31,841 nt of DNA, taken from Chrysophaeum taylorii. Its lineage: Eukaryota > Sar > Pelagophyceae > Pelagomonadales > Pelagomonadaceae. The notes beneath the pieces are model-generated. The model made no database searches and had not been told where the DNA came from. It saw nothing but the letters and a program-made list of their open reading frames with translations. Location: contig JAQMWT010000680.1 in assembly GCA_029834535.1 (NCBI GenBank), positions 1-31,841 on the forward strand, read 5' to 3'. This document shows, piece after piece, positions 1 through 9,868 of this stretch (its first letter is position 1; every line of letters starts with the position of its first letter). The translations under genes and the position numbers were made by a program.

Positions 1-1755
1 GGGGCTCTGCCCCAAACCCCCGCCGGGGACACCCCAGACCCCCACGGCCCTGCCCCGGGCCTCTGCTGGCGCGCACGGACGCGGGTGCCGACCAAACGCC
101 GTCGCACGCCGTGGCAACGCTTTTTTCGTCATTTTCGGTTCTTGAACATGTGGAGATCCGTTATGAGGGTTTATAGAGCGTGTGGTCTGCAAGGCTTATG
201 CGTGTGTTATTTTCGGCTTTGCGTGCCGCGACGCGGTGGACGTGGCCGCCGACCACACGCCCGTTTTATTTCTTTGCCGTGGGATCCTGTGGGAGGAGAC
301 AACAGGCTCGGGTGGAGGAGGCGGACTCCCCATTGGGGAGTTTTAGGCCTTGGGAATAAAGGGTGTAGTAGTCTTTTATTAATATCCATGGTGCGAGTTG
401 GAGGAGGTAGACAGGGATGAGGCGGTGGAGAATGGAGCGCGCACCGTTGGAGTTGACAGGGCGTGGGTTTCGAAGGAGCACGACGGAGATTTATCCGTGT
501 GGCCGACGGTGGCCGATGGTCTAGACGTAGATAGCGGACGTCCCGTCGCGGTCGACGGTCGAGCGGGTTCGGGTCGAGGACGACCCGCGCGAAGAGCGAG
601 GCGTGGCGGTGGATGCGGGCTCCGTTCCCTCGGCGATGGCTAGACCGCGGCCACGGGCGGTCGTCGTGGAGGCGCGCGGGCGGCTCGTCGGCGCGTAGGC
701 GCACCGGTCACGGCGACGACGGGGCGTCTGTCGTAGAAGGCAGCGGAGGCGGCGAGTCCCAGGACGTCGCGAGACCACCGTCGACCTAGCCGAAATCGCG
801 GTAGCAGACGCGTCGAGCTCGAAGACCGTCGCGCCGGCGACGTCGTCGCGGCTCGTCGACGCCGGCCGCGACTTTACGGCGAGCCGTTGTCGCCCGCGGG
901 TGAGAGTCCGAGGCCGCGGTCGGGACGGCGGTGGCCGCTCGCAGCGGCGACGAAGACGCCGGCACGCATCGTATCGACGCGTCGAGCTCGACGCGCCGCG
1001 GAGTTTTTATTTCGGGTTGGTCGACTGGACGTCAACCCGCGGGCGAGTCCGAGTCCGCGGTCGCGACGGCGGTGGCCGCTCGCGGCGACGAAGCCGGCGG
1101 CACGCATCGTAACGAAGGTTAAACGGTGGTCGATCCACCGAGTCGACGGTCGCGTCTCGTTCGGTCGCGCGCGTTCTCGAGGACGGCCCGTCGGAAGAGC
1201 GAGTCGTAGCCGTGGAAGCGGGCTTTGACCGCAGACGCGAGCGCGGCAAGCCGTTCTCGATTTCGGTGGCCGGTCGCAGCGGCGACGAAGACGGCGGCAC
1301 GCATCGCGCGCGTACCGAAGAGTTCGCGCGCAAAAAAGGCGAAATCGCGTCGCATTTTTGCGCGCGCCAGAACCCCGAAAGAACCCCGAAAGATAAGAGC
1401 CAGCCGGCATGCCATGCCGGCGTCGAGGCTCGCGTCCCTGGCTCGAGCGCGTCGTCCCGTTTGGCGGGCGAAGGCTCCATCGCCGTCGTCGACCTTCAAC
1501 CTTCAAAAAGATCGGCCGAGGGTTTGTGTAGCAAATAGCAAAGTTTTGATTTGACTTTACAAAGTTTTGACAAAGTTTTGACTTTACAAAACGCAGATTT
1601 TGTCGGCCCGTTTCGAGCATACATAGGGATACGAACAGAAAGTAGAGTTCCGTTCATGTGTCGTGACACACTGACTGACATTTCCACCACTATTGTGATC
1701 AGTAAGGCCAAGTCGGGTTTTTTTCGGTTTTACGGGGCAAGCCCCCGAACCTGGA
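1..1755 (-). repeat. Copy A of 2.1-kb GC-rich repeat (inverted orientation)
   Basis: The segment starts with a G/C-run junction (1-60), then a mixed block (about 145-670), then a very GC-rich block (about 670-1495), then a piece of tail T (about 1579-1700). The first 670 bases recur almost unchanged at 1757-2450. The GC block recurs in opposite orientation at 3200-4078, 4810-5870 and 7420-8500. Open frames on both strands are mostly Arg/Pro/Ala-rich readings of this composition. I infer a dispersed or tandem repeat rather than ordinary genes. One frame is partly kept between copies (see the ORFs at 1119, 4820 and 7423). Confidence 0.8.
1119..1499 (-). CDS. Possible ORF inside repeat unit A, paralogue of unit D/E ORFs
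   Basis: Read leftward, the part MRRDFAFFARELFGTRAMRA to VKARFHGYDSLFRRAVLE is almost identical to units D and E. The N-terminal 40 residues are in a different frame from those copies, which shows an indel. Function unknown. It is listed because this stretch is the best conserved reading frame of the array. Confidence 0.22.
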   Translation of the reverse strand: MKVDDGDGAFARQTGRRARARDASLDAGMACRLALIFRGSFGVLARAKMRRDFAFFARELFGTRAMRAAVFVAAATGHRNRERLAALASAVKARFHGYDSLFRRAVLENARDRTRRDRRLGGSTTV

Positions 1756-3105
1756 AGGGGCTCTGCCCCCCAAACCCCCCGCCGGGGGACACCCCCGGAC
1801 CCCCCCCCGCCCCCCCCAACCCCCCCCGGCCCCTGCTGGCGCGCACGGACGCGGGTGCCGACCAAAAACGCCGTCGCACGCCGTGGCAACGGTTTTTTTT
1901 CGTCATTTTCGGTTCTTGAACATGTTGAGATCCGTTATGAGGGTTTATGGTAGAGCGTGTGGCTTCTGCGGTAAGGCTTATGCGTGTGTTATTTTCGGCT
2001 TTGCGTGCCGCGACGCGGTGGACGTGGCCGCCGACCACACGTCTTTGCCGTGGGATCCTGTGGGAGGAGACAACAGGCTCGGGGTGGAGGAGGCGGACTC
2101 CCCATTGGGGAGTTTTCGGCCTTGGGAATAAAGGGTGTAGTAGTCTTTTATTAATATCCGTGGTGCGAGTTGGAGGAGGTAGACAGGGATGAGGCGGTGG
2201 AGAATGGAGCGCGCACCGTTGGAGTTGAGAGGGCGTGGGTTTCGAAGGAGCACGACGGAGATTTATCCGTGTGGCCGACGGTGGCCGATGGTCTAGACGT
2301 AGATAGCGGACGTCCCGTCGCGGTCGACGGTCGAGCGTGGTTCGGGTCGAGGACGACCCGCGCGAAGAGCGAGGCGTGGCGGTGGATGCGGGCTCCGTTC
2401 CCTCGGCGATGGCCAGACCGCGGCCACGGGCGGTCGTCGTGGGCGCGCGCGGGCGCGCGGCCGGGTCGTCGGCGCGCGCGCGCGCGGCACGCTCGTCGCG
2501 GTCGTCGCCGCGTTTTTCGTGGTCTTCGATCCGTAGGCGCTCCAGCAGTAGGTCGCGAGGTTTGCGATGGCCAGAGCCCGGCCAGTCCCAGGAGGTCTTC
2601 TTAACAAATACTACGGGTTTTCTTCTTCGAAATACTCTCGATTTCTACGACCACCAGCGTCCAATTTACTACTACGGGAATCGAACTCGAAACCAGGGAC
2701 GTAGGCGCACTACGTATCCGAAAATCGTCTTCACCCACGCTCCCCAGGCTACTACTCTCAGCATTACAAATCGACCACCAGGATCCGAACTCGAGACGTA
2801 CGTACCGCAATAACCCCAGATTCTCGCTCAAACTTCTTCGCTCTCGCTCTCTCTCGTACTACAAGGCTCTCGCCGCAGATGGCAAGAAGAAAACATTTTA
2901 TAAATAGCAAGGCTTTTGGCGCATACATTTAGCAAAGAACAGAAAGTAGGCCGGAGGTGAAGCGTTTTGAAATGAATCGGCTTTACAAAACGCAGATTTT
3001 GTCGGCCCGTTTCGAGCATACATGCTCGAAAGAACAGAAAGTAGAGTTCCGTTAATGTGTCGGGACACACTGACTGACATTTCCCAATTAATTATTGTGG
3101 ACTAG
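1756..3105 (-). repeat. Copy B of 2.1-kb GC-rich repeat (inverted, GC block mostly missing)
   Basis: Bases 1757-2450 repeat copy A (1-670) closely. At about 2600 the GC block stops, and a tag region follows (2600-2780, with ggttttcttcttcgaaatac-type words) that matches the complement of 4403-4560. Tail T in minus orientation follows (2780-3100). Compared with copies D and E, most of the GC block is deleted. Short ORFs here are shadows of repeat sequence. Confidence 0.8.
2780..3100 (-). repeat. Tail repeat T, inverted copy
   Basis: About 320 bases of lower GC content running from the ggatccgaactcgag end to the caattaattattgtgg end. It is the reverse complement of 4079-4402, 6186-6500 and 6517-6830. 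A partial copy lies at about 1579-1700. Copies differ by scattered substitutions, so they are not assembly duplicates. Confidence 0.85.
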
Positions 3106-4078
3106 TAAAGCCAAGTCGGGTTTTTTCCGGCCTTTTTCTCGGGGGGCAAGCCCCCCGAACCCCCCGGGAATTGGGGGGCTCTGCCCCCCAAACCCCCCGC
3201 CGCGACGCGATTTCGCCTTTTTTGCGCGCGAACTCTTCGGTACGCGCGATGCTGCCCGGCGTCTTCGTCGCCGCTGCGACCGGCCACCGAAATCGACAAC
3301 GGCTTGCCGCGCTCGCGTCTACGGTCAAAGCCCGCTTCCACGGCCACGACTCGCTCTTCCGACGGGACGTCCTCGAGAAGGCGCGAGAGCGAACGAGACT
3401 CGACCGTCGACTCGGTGGATCGAACATCGTCTCACCTTCGATACGATGCGTGCCGGCGGCTTCGTCGCCGCTGCGAGCGGCCACCGCCGTCGCGACCGCG
3501 GTCTCGGACTCGCCCGCGGGTTGACGTCCAGTCGACCAACCCGAATAAAAACTCGGCGGCGCGGCGCGCCGGCGCTCGACGCGTCTGCCAGCGCTTCGAT
3601 ACGATGCGTGCCGGCGTCTTCGTCGCCGCTGCCAGCGGCCACCGCCGTCCCGACCGCGGCCTCGGACTCTCCCCCGCGGGCGACATCGGCTCGCCGTAAA
3701 GTCGCGGCCTTCGTCGAGGCGTCGTCGACCTCGACGCGTCCGCGACCGCGATTTCGCTTTGGTCGACGGTGTTCGCGCCACGTCCTGGGACTGGCCGCGC
3801 TCTGGCCATCGCAAACCTCGCGACCTACTGCTGGAGCGCCTACGGATCGAAGACCAGGAACAACGCGGCGACGACCGCGACGAGCGCGCCGCGCGCCCAC
3901 GCGCTGACGACCGGCCGCGCGCCCGCGCGCGTCCACGACGACCGCCCGTGGCCGCGCTCTGGCCAGCGCCCACGGAGACGAAGACCTCCCCGCTCGCGTC
4001 TACGGCGAAGCCCGCTTCCACGGCCACGCCTCGCTCTTGCCGCTGCGGCCGTCCTCGCCGCGAGAACCTCTGGACCGT
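3106..4078 (+). repeat. Copy C of GC-rich block between two inverted tails
   Basis: After a G/C-run junction (3130-3205) the GC block reads in plus orientation. It is bounded on the left by an inverted tail T and on the right by a direct tail T, which makes the centre of the head-to-head arrangement. Within it a sub-repeat around 'gatgcgtgccggc..ttcgtcgccgctg' occurs about every 150 bases (near 3245, 3445 and 3603). Long ORFs exist on both strands (for example 3092-4084 minus and 3095-3907 plus), which reflects a GC-rich sequence poor in stops. I do not assign a gene. Confidence 0.7.
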
Positions 4079-4402
4079 CCACAATAATTAATTGGGAAAT
4101 GTCAGTCAGTCCGTGACAGCACATTACCGGACCTATACTTTCTGTTCTTTTGCCTATGTATGTTCGAAACGGCCCGAGAAAATCTGCGTTTTGTGAAGCC
4201 GATTTATTTCAAAACGCTTCACCCGCGACCTACTTTCTGTTCTTTGCTAAATGTATGCGCCAAAAGCCTTGCTATTTATAAAATGTTTTCTTCTTGCCGT
4301 CTGCGGCGAGAGCCTTGTAGTATGTAGTATCGGAGAGAGCGAAGAAGTTTGAGCGAGAATCTGGGGTGGTTGCTGTACGTACGTCTCGAGTTCGGATCCT
4401 GG
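4079..4402 (+). repeat. Tail repeat T (copy in unit D)
   Basis: Starts with ccacaataattaattggg and ends at ctcgagttcggatcctg. It is the plus-orientation match of 2780-3100. I see no ORF worth calling. It contains short TTTATAAAATG-like AT stretches, but nothing that proves a promoter. Confidence 0.85.
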
Positions 4403-4570
4403 TAGTATTTCGAAGGAGAAAACCCTTAGGCGAGAGTATTTCGAAGAAGAAAACCCGTAGTATTCGTTTAAAAGAAAACCCTCTCGGATGGTCGATTTGT
4501 ATGCTGTATGCTGGTAGCCGTAGATCGAGAGTATTCGAAGAAGAAAACCCTAACCTTCCGTCTTCGCCCC
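4403..4570 (+). repeat. Short tag repeats (agtatttcgaagaagaaaac)
   Basis: The word agtatttcgaagaagaaaac and close variants occur at about 4405, 4435, 4458 and 4530, spaced by 20-70 bases. The same set is at 6830-6960 and, complemented, at 2605-2645. No coding role is seen. Confidence 0.7.
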
Positions 4571-4735
4571 CCGGCCATACCCCGTCCCACTGCGAACGTT
4601 CCGGCTGCCAACCGGCCCGCCCGGGAGGCGAATAGGTGCCAACCTACGCCGGGAGGGCGGGGATGCCCTCGCAAAGCTCAGGATTCATGAGGCACCGTCC
4701 TCCATCGCAACCGCGTCAGCGATCAGGGTAAGGTT
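4571..4735 (-). repeat. Segment P (about 165 bp), copy in unit D
   Basis: This segment is nearly identical to about 7212-7362 and is the reverse complement of about 8919-9085, where it sits directly 5' of LINE remnant L1. Its presence with and without the LINE suggests a separate small repeat, or the 5' part of a chimeric retroelement. No ORF is convincing. Confidence 0.6.
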
Positions 4736-4819
4736 GTAGTCGTAAAAATCTATAGTATTTCGAGCTATGCAAACCCTCGGCCGATCTTTTTGGAAGTAAG
4801 GTTGACGCGTGCGACGGCG

Positions 4820-5425
4820 ATGGAGCCTTCGCCCGGCAAACGGGACGACGCGCTCGAGCCAGGGACGCTACGCGAGCCTCGACGCCGGCATGGCATGCCG
4901 GGGTTTTTCGTTCGATGTTCTTTCGGGGTTCTGGCGCGCGCAAAAATGCGACGCGATTTCGCCTTTTTTGCGCGCGAACTCTTCGGTACGCGCGCGATGC
5001 GTGCCGCCGTCTTCGTCGCCGCGGAGACCGGCCACCGAAATCGACAACGGCTTGCCGCGCTCGCGTCTGCGGTCAAAGCCCGCTTCCACGGCTACGACTC
5101 GCTCTTCCGACGGGCCGTCCTCGAGAACGCGCGACCGAACGAGACGCGACGGTCGACTCGGTGGATCGACCACCGTTTAACCTTCGATACGATGCGTGCC
5201 GGCGGCTTCGTCGCCGCTGCGAGCGGCCACCGCCGTCGCGACCGCGGACTCGGACTCGCCCGCGGGTTGACGTCCAGTCGACCAACCCGAGCGCGTCGAG
5301 CTCGACGCGTGCGCCAGCGCTTCGATACGATGCGTGCCGGCGTCTTCGTCGCCGCTGCGAGCGGCCACCGCCGTCGCGACCGCGGCCTCGGACTCTCCCC
5401 CGCCGGCGACAACGGCTCGCCGTAA
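4820..5425 (+). CDS. Possible Arg/Ala-rich ORF inside repeat unit D
   Basis: The frame opens with ATG at 4820 (MEPSPGKRDDALEPG). It contains MRRDFAFFARELFG, then VKARFHGYDSLFRRAVLE, then two copies of a segment like MRAGVFVAAASGHRRRDRG. The first 110 or so codons stay in frame against copy E despite a 6-base insertion there, and the central part stays in frame against copy A. This hints at past selection. Further on, indels shift the frame in other copies, and overlapping frames on both strands are also open. I do not recognise the family. It could be a decayed element gene or chance in GC-rich DNA. Confidence 0.25.
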   Translation: MEPSPGKRDDALEPGTLREPRRRHGMPGFFVRCSFGVLARAKMRRDFAFFARELFGTRAMRAAVFVAAETGHRNRQRLAALASAVKARFHGYDSLFRRAVLENARPNETRRSTRWIDHRLTFDTMRAGGFVAAASGHRRRDRGLGLARGLTSSRPTRARRARRVRQRFDTMRAGVFVAAASGHRRRDRGLGLSPAGDNGSP

Positions 5426-6185
5426 AGTCGCGGCCTTCGTCGACGCGTCGTCGACCTCGACGCGTCGGCGACATCGATTTCGCTTTGGTCGACGGTGGTC
5501 GCGCCACGTCCTGGGACTGGCCGCGCTATGGCCATCGCAAGCCTCGCGACCTACTACTGGAACGCCTACGGATCCAAGACCAGGAACAACGCGGCGACGA
5601 GCGCGCCCCGCGCCCCCGCGCCGACGACCGGCCGCGCGCCCGCGCGCGTCCACCACGACCGCCCGTGGCCATCGGCCATCGCCCACGGAGACGAAGACCT
5701 CCCCGCTCGCGTCTACGGCGAAGCCCGCTTCCGCGGCCACGCCTCGCTCTTCCCGCTGCGGCCGTCCTCGCCGCGAGAACCTCTGGACCGTCGACCGCGA
5801 CGGCGCGTCCGCTATCTATGGATTATGCGCGACGCCCTCCTTCTCACTACGCCCGCCGCCACCCCGGCGCCTATTGTCTATAATGAAATACTCCATTAAA
5901 CAAAGCGGCCATCCGCCATCTCATACTCCATCCGCAAAAAACGCAAAGCCGAAAATAAACACGCATAACGCTAACCCCCAGAACGCTTCGCGCAACGGAA
6001 AGGAACGAAAACGGTACACACCCTAACCCAAGAACGAAAAAGTTACCAAGAAATCTTCAAGAACCGAAAACACACAAATTCCACGGCATGCGACGGTCTT
6101 TTTGCTCGGCTCCCGAGACGCGGCGGCCGTCGAGACCATGGGGGGTCCGGGGGTGTCCCCCGGCGGGGGGTTTGGGGGGCTCTGT

Positions 6186-6500
6186 CCACAATAATTAATT
6201 GGGAAATGTCCGTCAGTCCGTGACAGCACATTACCGGGCCTATACTTTCTGTTCTTTTGCCTATGTATGTTCGAAACGGCCCGAGAAAATCTGCGTTTTG
6301 TGAAGCCGATTTATTTCAAAACGCTTCACCCGCGACCTACTTTCTGTTCTTTTGGTAATGTATGCGCCAAAAGCGCTGCTCTTTATAAAATGTTTTCTTC
6401 TTGGAGTGCAGGAGAGTGTTGTGTGTTCTGGGAGAGACCGACGAACTTTGAGCGAGAATCTGGGGAGGGTGCGCTACGTACGTCTCGAGTTCGGATCCTG
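6186..6500 (+). repeat. Extra tail repeat T between units D and E
   Basis: A third direct copy of tail T, ending at ggatcctg. It is followed by a 16-base bridge (acttggctttactagt) and then another T copy. The bridge equals the complement of the boundary of copy B (3101-3115), so this bridge is a recurrent unit edge. Confidence 0.8.
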
Positions 6501-6960
6501 ACTTGGCTTTACTAGTCCACAATAATTAATTGGGAAATGTCAGTCAGTGTGTCCCGACACATTAACGGAACTCTACTTTCTGTTCAAAGCCCTATGTATG
6601 CTCGAAACGGGCCGACAAAATCTGCGTTTTGTAAAGCCGATTCATTTCAAAACGCTTCACCCGCGACCTACTTTCTGTTCTTTGCTAAATGTATGAGCCA
6701 AAAGCGTTGCTATTTATAAAATGTTTTCTTCTTGGCATCTGCGGCGAGCCTTGTAGTATCGGAGAGAGCGTTGAAGTTTGAGCGAGAATCTGGGGTCGTT
6801 GCTGTACGTACGTCTCGAGTTCGGATCCTGTTAGTATTTCGAAGGAGAAAACCCTTAGTCGTGAGTATTTCGAAGAAGAAAACCCGTAGTATTCGTTTAA
6901 AAGAAAACCCTCTCGGATGGTCGATTTGTATGCTGTATGCTGGTAGTCGTAGATCGAGAG

Positions 6961-7164
6961 TAACTAACTAACTAACTTCAGACCTCTCCCGAGCATGGGA
7001 GCCAGGCCGGACCGACAGGAGCCAGTCCGGAATCACGGGCCTGTAGACGAGGAGCGCCGAAAGGTCGGTCGGCGGAGAGTGACCATCAAGCTTGTCGCCA
7101 TGCGACGAGGAGACCGCGATGTGACTGACAACCAACTCGTCGATAACCTTCCGTCTTCGCCCCC
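6961..7164 (-). mobile_element. LINE 3'-end fragment L3 inserted in unit E
   Basis: The insert begins with (taac) repeats, then the complement of a LINE 3' UTR (cagacctctcccgagcatgg) that is shared with L1 (to 9868) and L2 (from 10609). The flanks carry a 6-base direct repeat, cgagag (6955-6960 and 7165-7170). Unit D shows the empty site. About 180 bases of LINE remain, so it is strongly 5'-truncated. The last 21 bases copy host sequence that lies at 7191-7211. Confidence 0.75.
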
Positions 7165-7422
7165 CGAGAGTATTCGAAGAAGAAAGCCCTAACCTTCCGT
7201 CTTCGCCCCCCGGCCATGCCCCGTCCCACTGCGAACGTTCCGGCTGCCAACCGGCCCGCCCGGGAGGCGAATAGGTGCCAACCTACGCCGGGAGGGCGGG
7301 GGGATGCCCTCGCAAAGCTCAGGATTCATGAGGCACCGTCCTCCATCGCAACCGCAGTCAGCGATTGCTATGCAAACCCTCGGCCGATCTTTTTGGAAGT
7401 AAGGTTGACGCGTGCGACGGCG

Positions 7423-7881
7423 ATGGAGCCTTCGCCCGGCAAACGGGACGACGCGCTCGAGCCAGGGATGCTACGCGAGCCTCGACGCCGGCATGGCATG
7501 CCGAGGATTTTCGTTCGATGTTCTTTCGGCGTTCTGGCGCGCGCAAAAATGCGACGCGATTTCGCCTTTTTTGCGCGCGAACTCTTCGGTACACACACGC
7601 GCGCGATGCGTGCCGGCGTCTTCGTCGCCGCTGCGACCGGCCACCGAAATCGAGAAGGGCTTGCCGCGCTCGCGTCTGCGGTCAAAGCCCGCTTCCACGG
7701 CTACGACTCGATCTTCCGACGGGCCGTCCTCGAGAACGTGCGCGACCGAACGAGACTCGACCGTCGACTCGGTGGATCGAACATCGTTTCACCTTCGATA
7801 CGATGCGTGCCGCCGGCTTCGTCGCCGCTGCGAGCGGCCATCGACGTCGCGACCGCGGTATCGGACTCGCCCGCGGGTTGA
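7423..7881 (+). CDS. Possible ORF inside repeat unit E, paralogue of the unit D ORF
   Basis: Starts at the equivalent ATG (MEPSPGKRDDALEPG). It runs in the same frame through VKARFHGYDSIFRRAVLE, where it has Ile instead of Leu. A two-base length difference near 7740 then changes the frame relative to unit D, and it ends in SDSPAG. Function unknown; coding status is doubtful. Confidence 0.22.
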   Translation: MEPSPGKRDDALEPGMLREPRRRHGMPRIFVRCSFGVLARAKMRRDFAFFARELFGTHTRAMRAGVFVAAATGHRNREGLAALASAVKARFHGYDSIFRRAVLENVRDRTRLDRRLGGSNIVSPSIRCVPPASSPLRAAIDVATAVSDSPAG

Positions 7882-8734
7882 CGTCCAGTCGACAAACCCG
7901 AAAAAAAACTCGGCGGCTCGCTCGACGGGCGGCGCTCCGCGCCGCCGGGCCCGGCGCTTCGATACGATGCGTGCCGGCGTCTTCGTCGCCGCTGCCAGCG
8001 GCCACCGCCGTCCCGACCGCGGCCTCGGACTCTCCCCCGCGGGCGACATCGGCTCGCCGTAAAGTCGCGGCCTTCGTCGAGGCGTCGTCGACCTCGACGC
8101 GTCCGCGACCGCGATTACGCTTTGGTCGACGGTGGTCGCGCCACGTCCTGGGACTGGCCGGGCTCTGGCCATCGCAAACCTCGCGACCTACTGCTGGAGC
8201 GCCTACGGATCGAAGACCAGGAACAACGCCGCGACGAGCGCGCCGCGCGCCCACGCGCCGACGACCCGGCCGCGCGCCCGCGCGCGTCCACGACGACCGC
8301 CCGTGCCCGCGCTCTGGCCAGCGCCCACGGAGACGAAGAAGACGAAAACCTCCCCGCTCGCGTCTACGGCGAAGCCCGCTTCCGCGGCCACGCCTCGCTC
8401 TTCCCGCAGCGGCCGTCCTCGCCGCGAGAACCTCTGGACCGTCGACCGCGACGGCGCGTCCGCTATCTATGGATTATGCGCCGCGCCCTCCTTCTCACTA
8501 CGCCCGCCGCCACCCCGGCGCCTACACCAAAAATATTGTCTATAGGGAAATACTCCAATAAAGAAAGCGGCCATCCGCCATCACATAGTCCATCCGCAAA
8601 AAACGCAAAGCCGAAAATAAACAGGCATAACGCTAACCCCCAGAACGCTTCGCGCAACGGAAAGCAACGAAAACGGTACACACCCTAACCCAAGAACGAA
8701 AAATTACGCAGAAATCTTCAACAACCGAAGACTC

Positions 8735-8918
8735 AATGGAACTTGGAAACTTCAGGAGATTGCTCTTTCCTGAAAGTCCAGTGCTTTTGTCCAGGACGTC
8801 GAGCAAACTCGATGTCTTTCGGAGGGATTTCTCTACCAGTACCGGCCTGGGCCCATAACCTAGAGATCAGTAAAAATCACTGTATCCCTGGTCGAGAATG
8901 ATGGCAGTGGTAGCGCCC
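8735..8918 (+). repeat. Family M, inner part, 5' of LINE L1
   Basis: Sequence from acttcaggagattgc through gatgtctttcggaggga to gatggcagtggtagcgcc matches the reverse complement of about 23205-23400. The family continues after the LINE at 9866. The flanking ggtagcgcc/ggtagtgcc pair looks like a 9-base target duplication of LINE L1. No ORF. Confidence 0.7.
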
Positions 8919-9868
8919 CTAACCCTGCGATCGCTAACCGTTGGTTGCGATGGAGGATGGCGCCTAGCACGCTTGCTCCCTGCGGCGGCCCCGGCCGTCC
9001 CGGAGTGAGACGGTGCCTGCTCGCCTCCCGGGCTGGCCGGTTAGCACCCGGAAAGTCCGCGCTGGGATGGGGTTCGCTCGGTTGGGCAGAACGCGACGGA
9101 CAGGTCGATTGTTCGTGGACCAACACGTTTGCGGCCTGCGACGCTTTTGCACGACTTCGCACAAGACCGCGCGCAGTGGCGGTCCGTCATCAACGAGTCC
9201 TCGTCCCTCGCCTCAGACGTCGACGCGCGGATCAAGAAGGCGTCTCAGGCCTTCGGTGCCTTGCGGGACTGCATCTTCGCCTCGAAGTCCGTCTCTGCTC
9301 GCGCCAAGCGCCTCGTCTATGTCTCGCTCGTCCTGGCCATCCTCCTTCACGGTGCGGAATCGTGGTGCCTCACCGAGGTCCTGTTCCGCCGGCTGCGGTG
9401 TTTCCACGCGCCGTGCGCCCGCGTCATGTGTCGTGTGACCCGGAAACACACCTGGTTCCACCACATCTCAACGGAGATCCTGCTGCGGCGCCTCGGCCTG
9501 GAGTCCATCGACGTCTACGTCACGCGCCGCCAGCTCCGCTGGGCCGGTCACGTCGCCCGCATGCCCTTCTCCCGACTCCCTCGCAAGATGCTCTCGTCTT
9601 GGGTCCGCTCCAAGCGCCCACCGGGGGCTCCGCAGATGACGTACGGGAGGTCGCTCGCCAAGGCACTCCGGAAATGCGACATCCCCTTCAACTCGTGGCA
9701 CGACCTCGCACAAGACCGCGCGCAGTGGCGGTCCGCCATCCTCGCACTTTCATCCCTCGCCTCTACCCCAACTGTGTGATTTTTGCTCTGTGATCCTGGA
9801 CCGGCTACTGCCGGCCCAGCCTGGCTCCCATGCCCGGGAGAGGTCCGAAGTTAGTTAGTTAGTTAGGT
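8919..9868 (+). mobile_element. Non-LTR retrotransposon (LINE) remnant L1
   Basis: The insertion lies inside family M. It consists of segment P (about 8919-9085), a short unknown part, an RT C-terminal ORF (9129-9779) and a 3' UTR ending in (gtta/gtag) repeats at about 9850-9866. The 3' UTR is shared with L2 and L3, and the repeat tail replaces a poly(A). The element lacks endonuclease and RT palm, so it is dead. It also looks chimeric, because a stretch near its coding start (9150-9190) repeats one near the coding end (9699-9739). Confidence 0.75.
9129..9779 (+). pseudogene. LINE reverse transcriptase C-terminal (thumb/connection) fragment
   Basis: The 216-codon frame contains DVDARIKKASQAFGALR, VYVSLVLAILLHGAESWCLT, RVTRKHTWFHHIST, RRQLRWAGHVARMP and PPGAPQMTYGRSLAKAL. 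This is the part that follows the RT palm in LINE ORF2 proteins common in protists and animals. No YADD box is present, so this is only the C-terminal part. The N-terminal 20 residues (DFAQDRAQWRSVI) duplicate the C-terminal ones (DLAQDRAQWRSAI), which suggests that two copies were joined. The stop at 9777-9779 follows SSLASTPTV, as in the intact 3' end seen in L2. Confidence 0.85.

Larger units (their letters stand above)
4079..6185 (+). repeat. Copy D of 2.1-kb repeat (full unit)
   Basis: This is the most complete unit. Order: tail T (4079-4402), tag repeats (4403-4570), segment P (4571-4735), a linker, the GC-rich block (about 4810-5870), an AT-richer block (5870-6060), and an inverted G/C-run junction (6060-6185). 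The same order returns directly in copy E. The end of the unit is the complement of the start of copy A, although this part is more diverged. Confidence 0.8.
6517..8735 (+). repeat. Copy E of 2.1-kb repeat (full unit with LINE insertion)
   Basis: Order: tail T (6517-6830), tags (6830-6960), inserted LINE 3' end (6961-7164), tags again, segment P (7212-7362), GC-rich block (about 7420-8500) and AT-richer block to about 8735. It lacks the terminal G/C-run junction of unit D because family M sequence begins there. It is directly repeated relative to unit D, with many small indels. Confidence 0.8.

Noticed and set aside
3092..4084. 330-codon Arg-rich ORF on the minus strand
   Set aside because: It lies in GC-rich repeat DNA where both strands are open in several frames, and other copies of the unit do not keep this frame.
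4381..4402. Cluster of restriction-site-like words (tacgta, ctcgag, ggatcc) suggesting a cloning junction
   Set aside because: The same words occur at the end of every tail T copy in both orientations, with independent substitutions around them, so they are part of the natural repeat.
4915..5883. 322-codon plus-strand ORF in repeat unit D
   Set aside because: Arg/Pro-rich shadow frame; indels between units shift it, and no motif is seen.
8945..9793. 282-codon plus ORF through LINE L1
   Set aside because: Its frame differs from that of the conserved RT motifs; it is a shadow.
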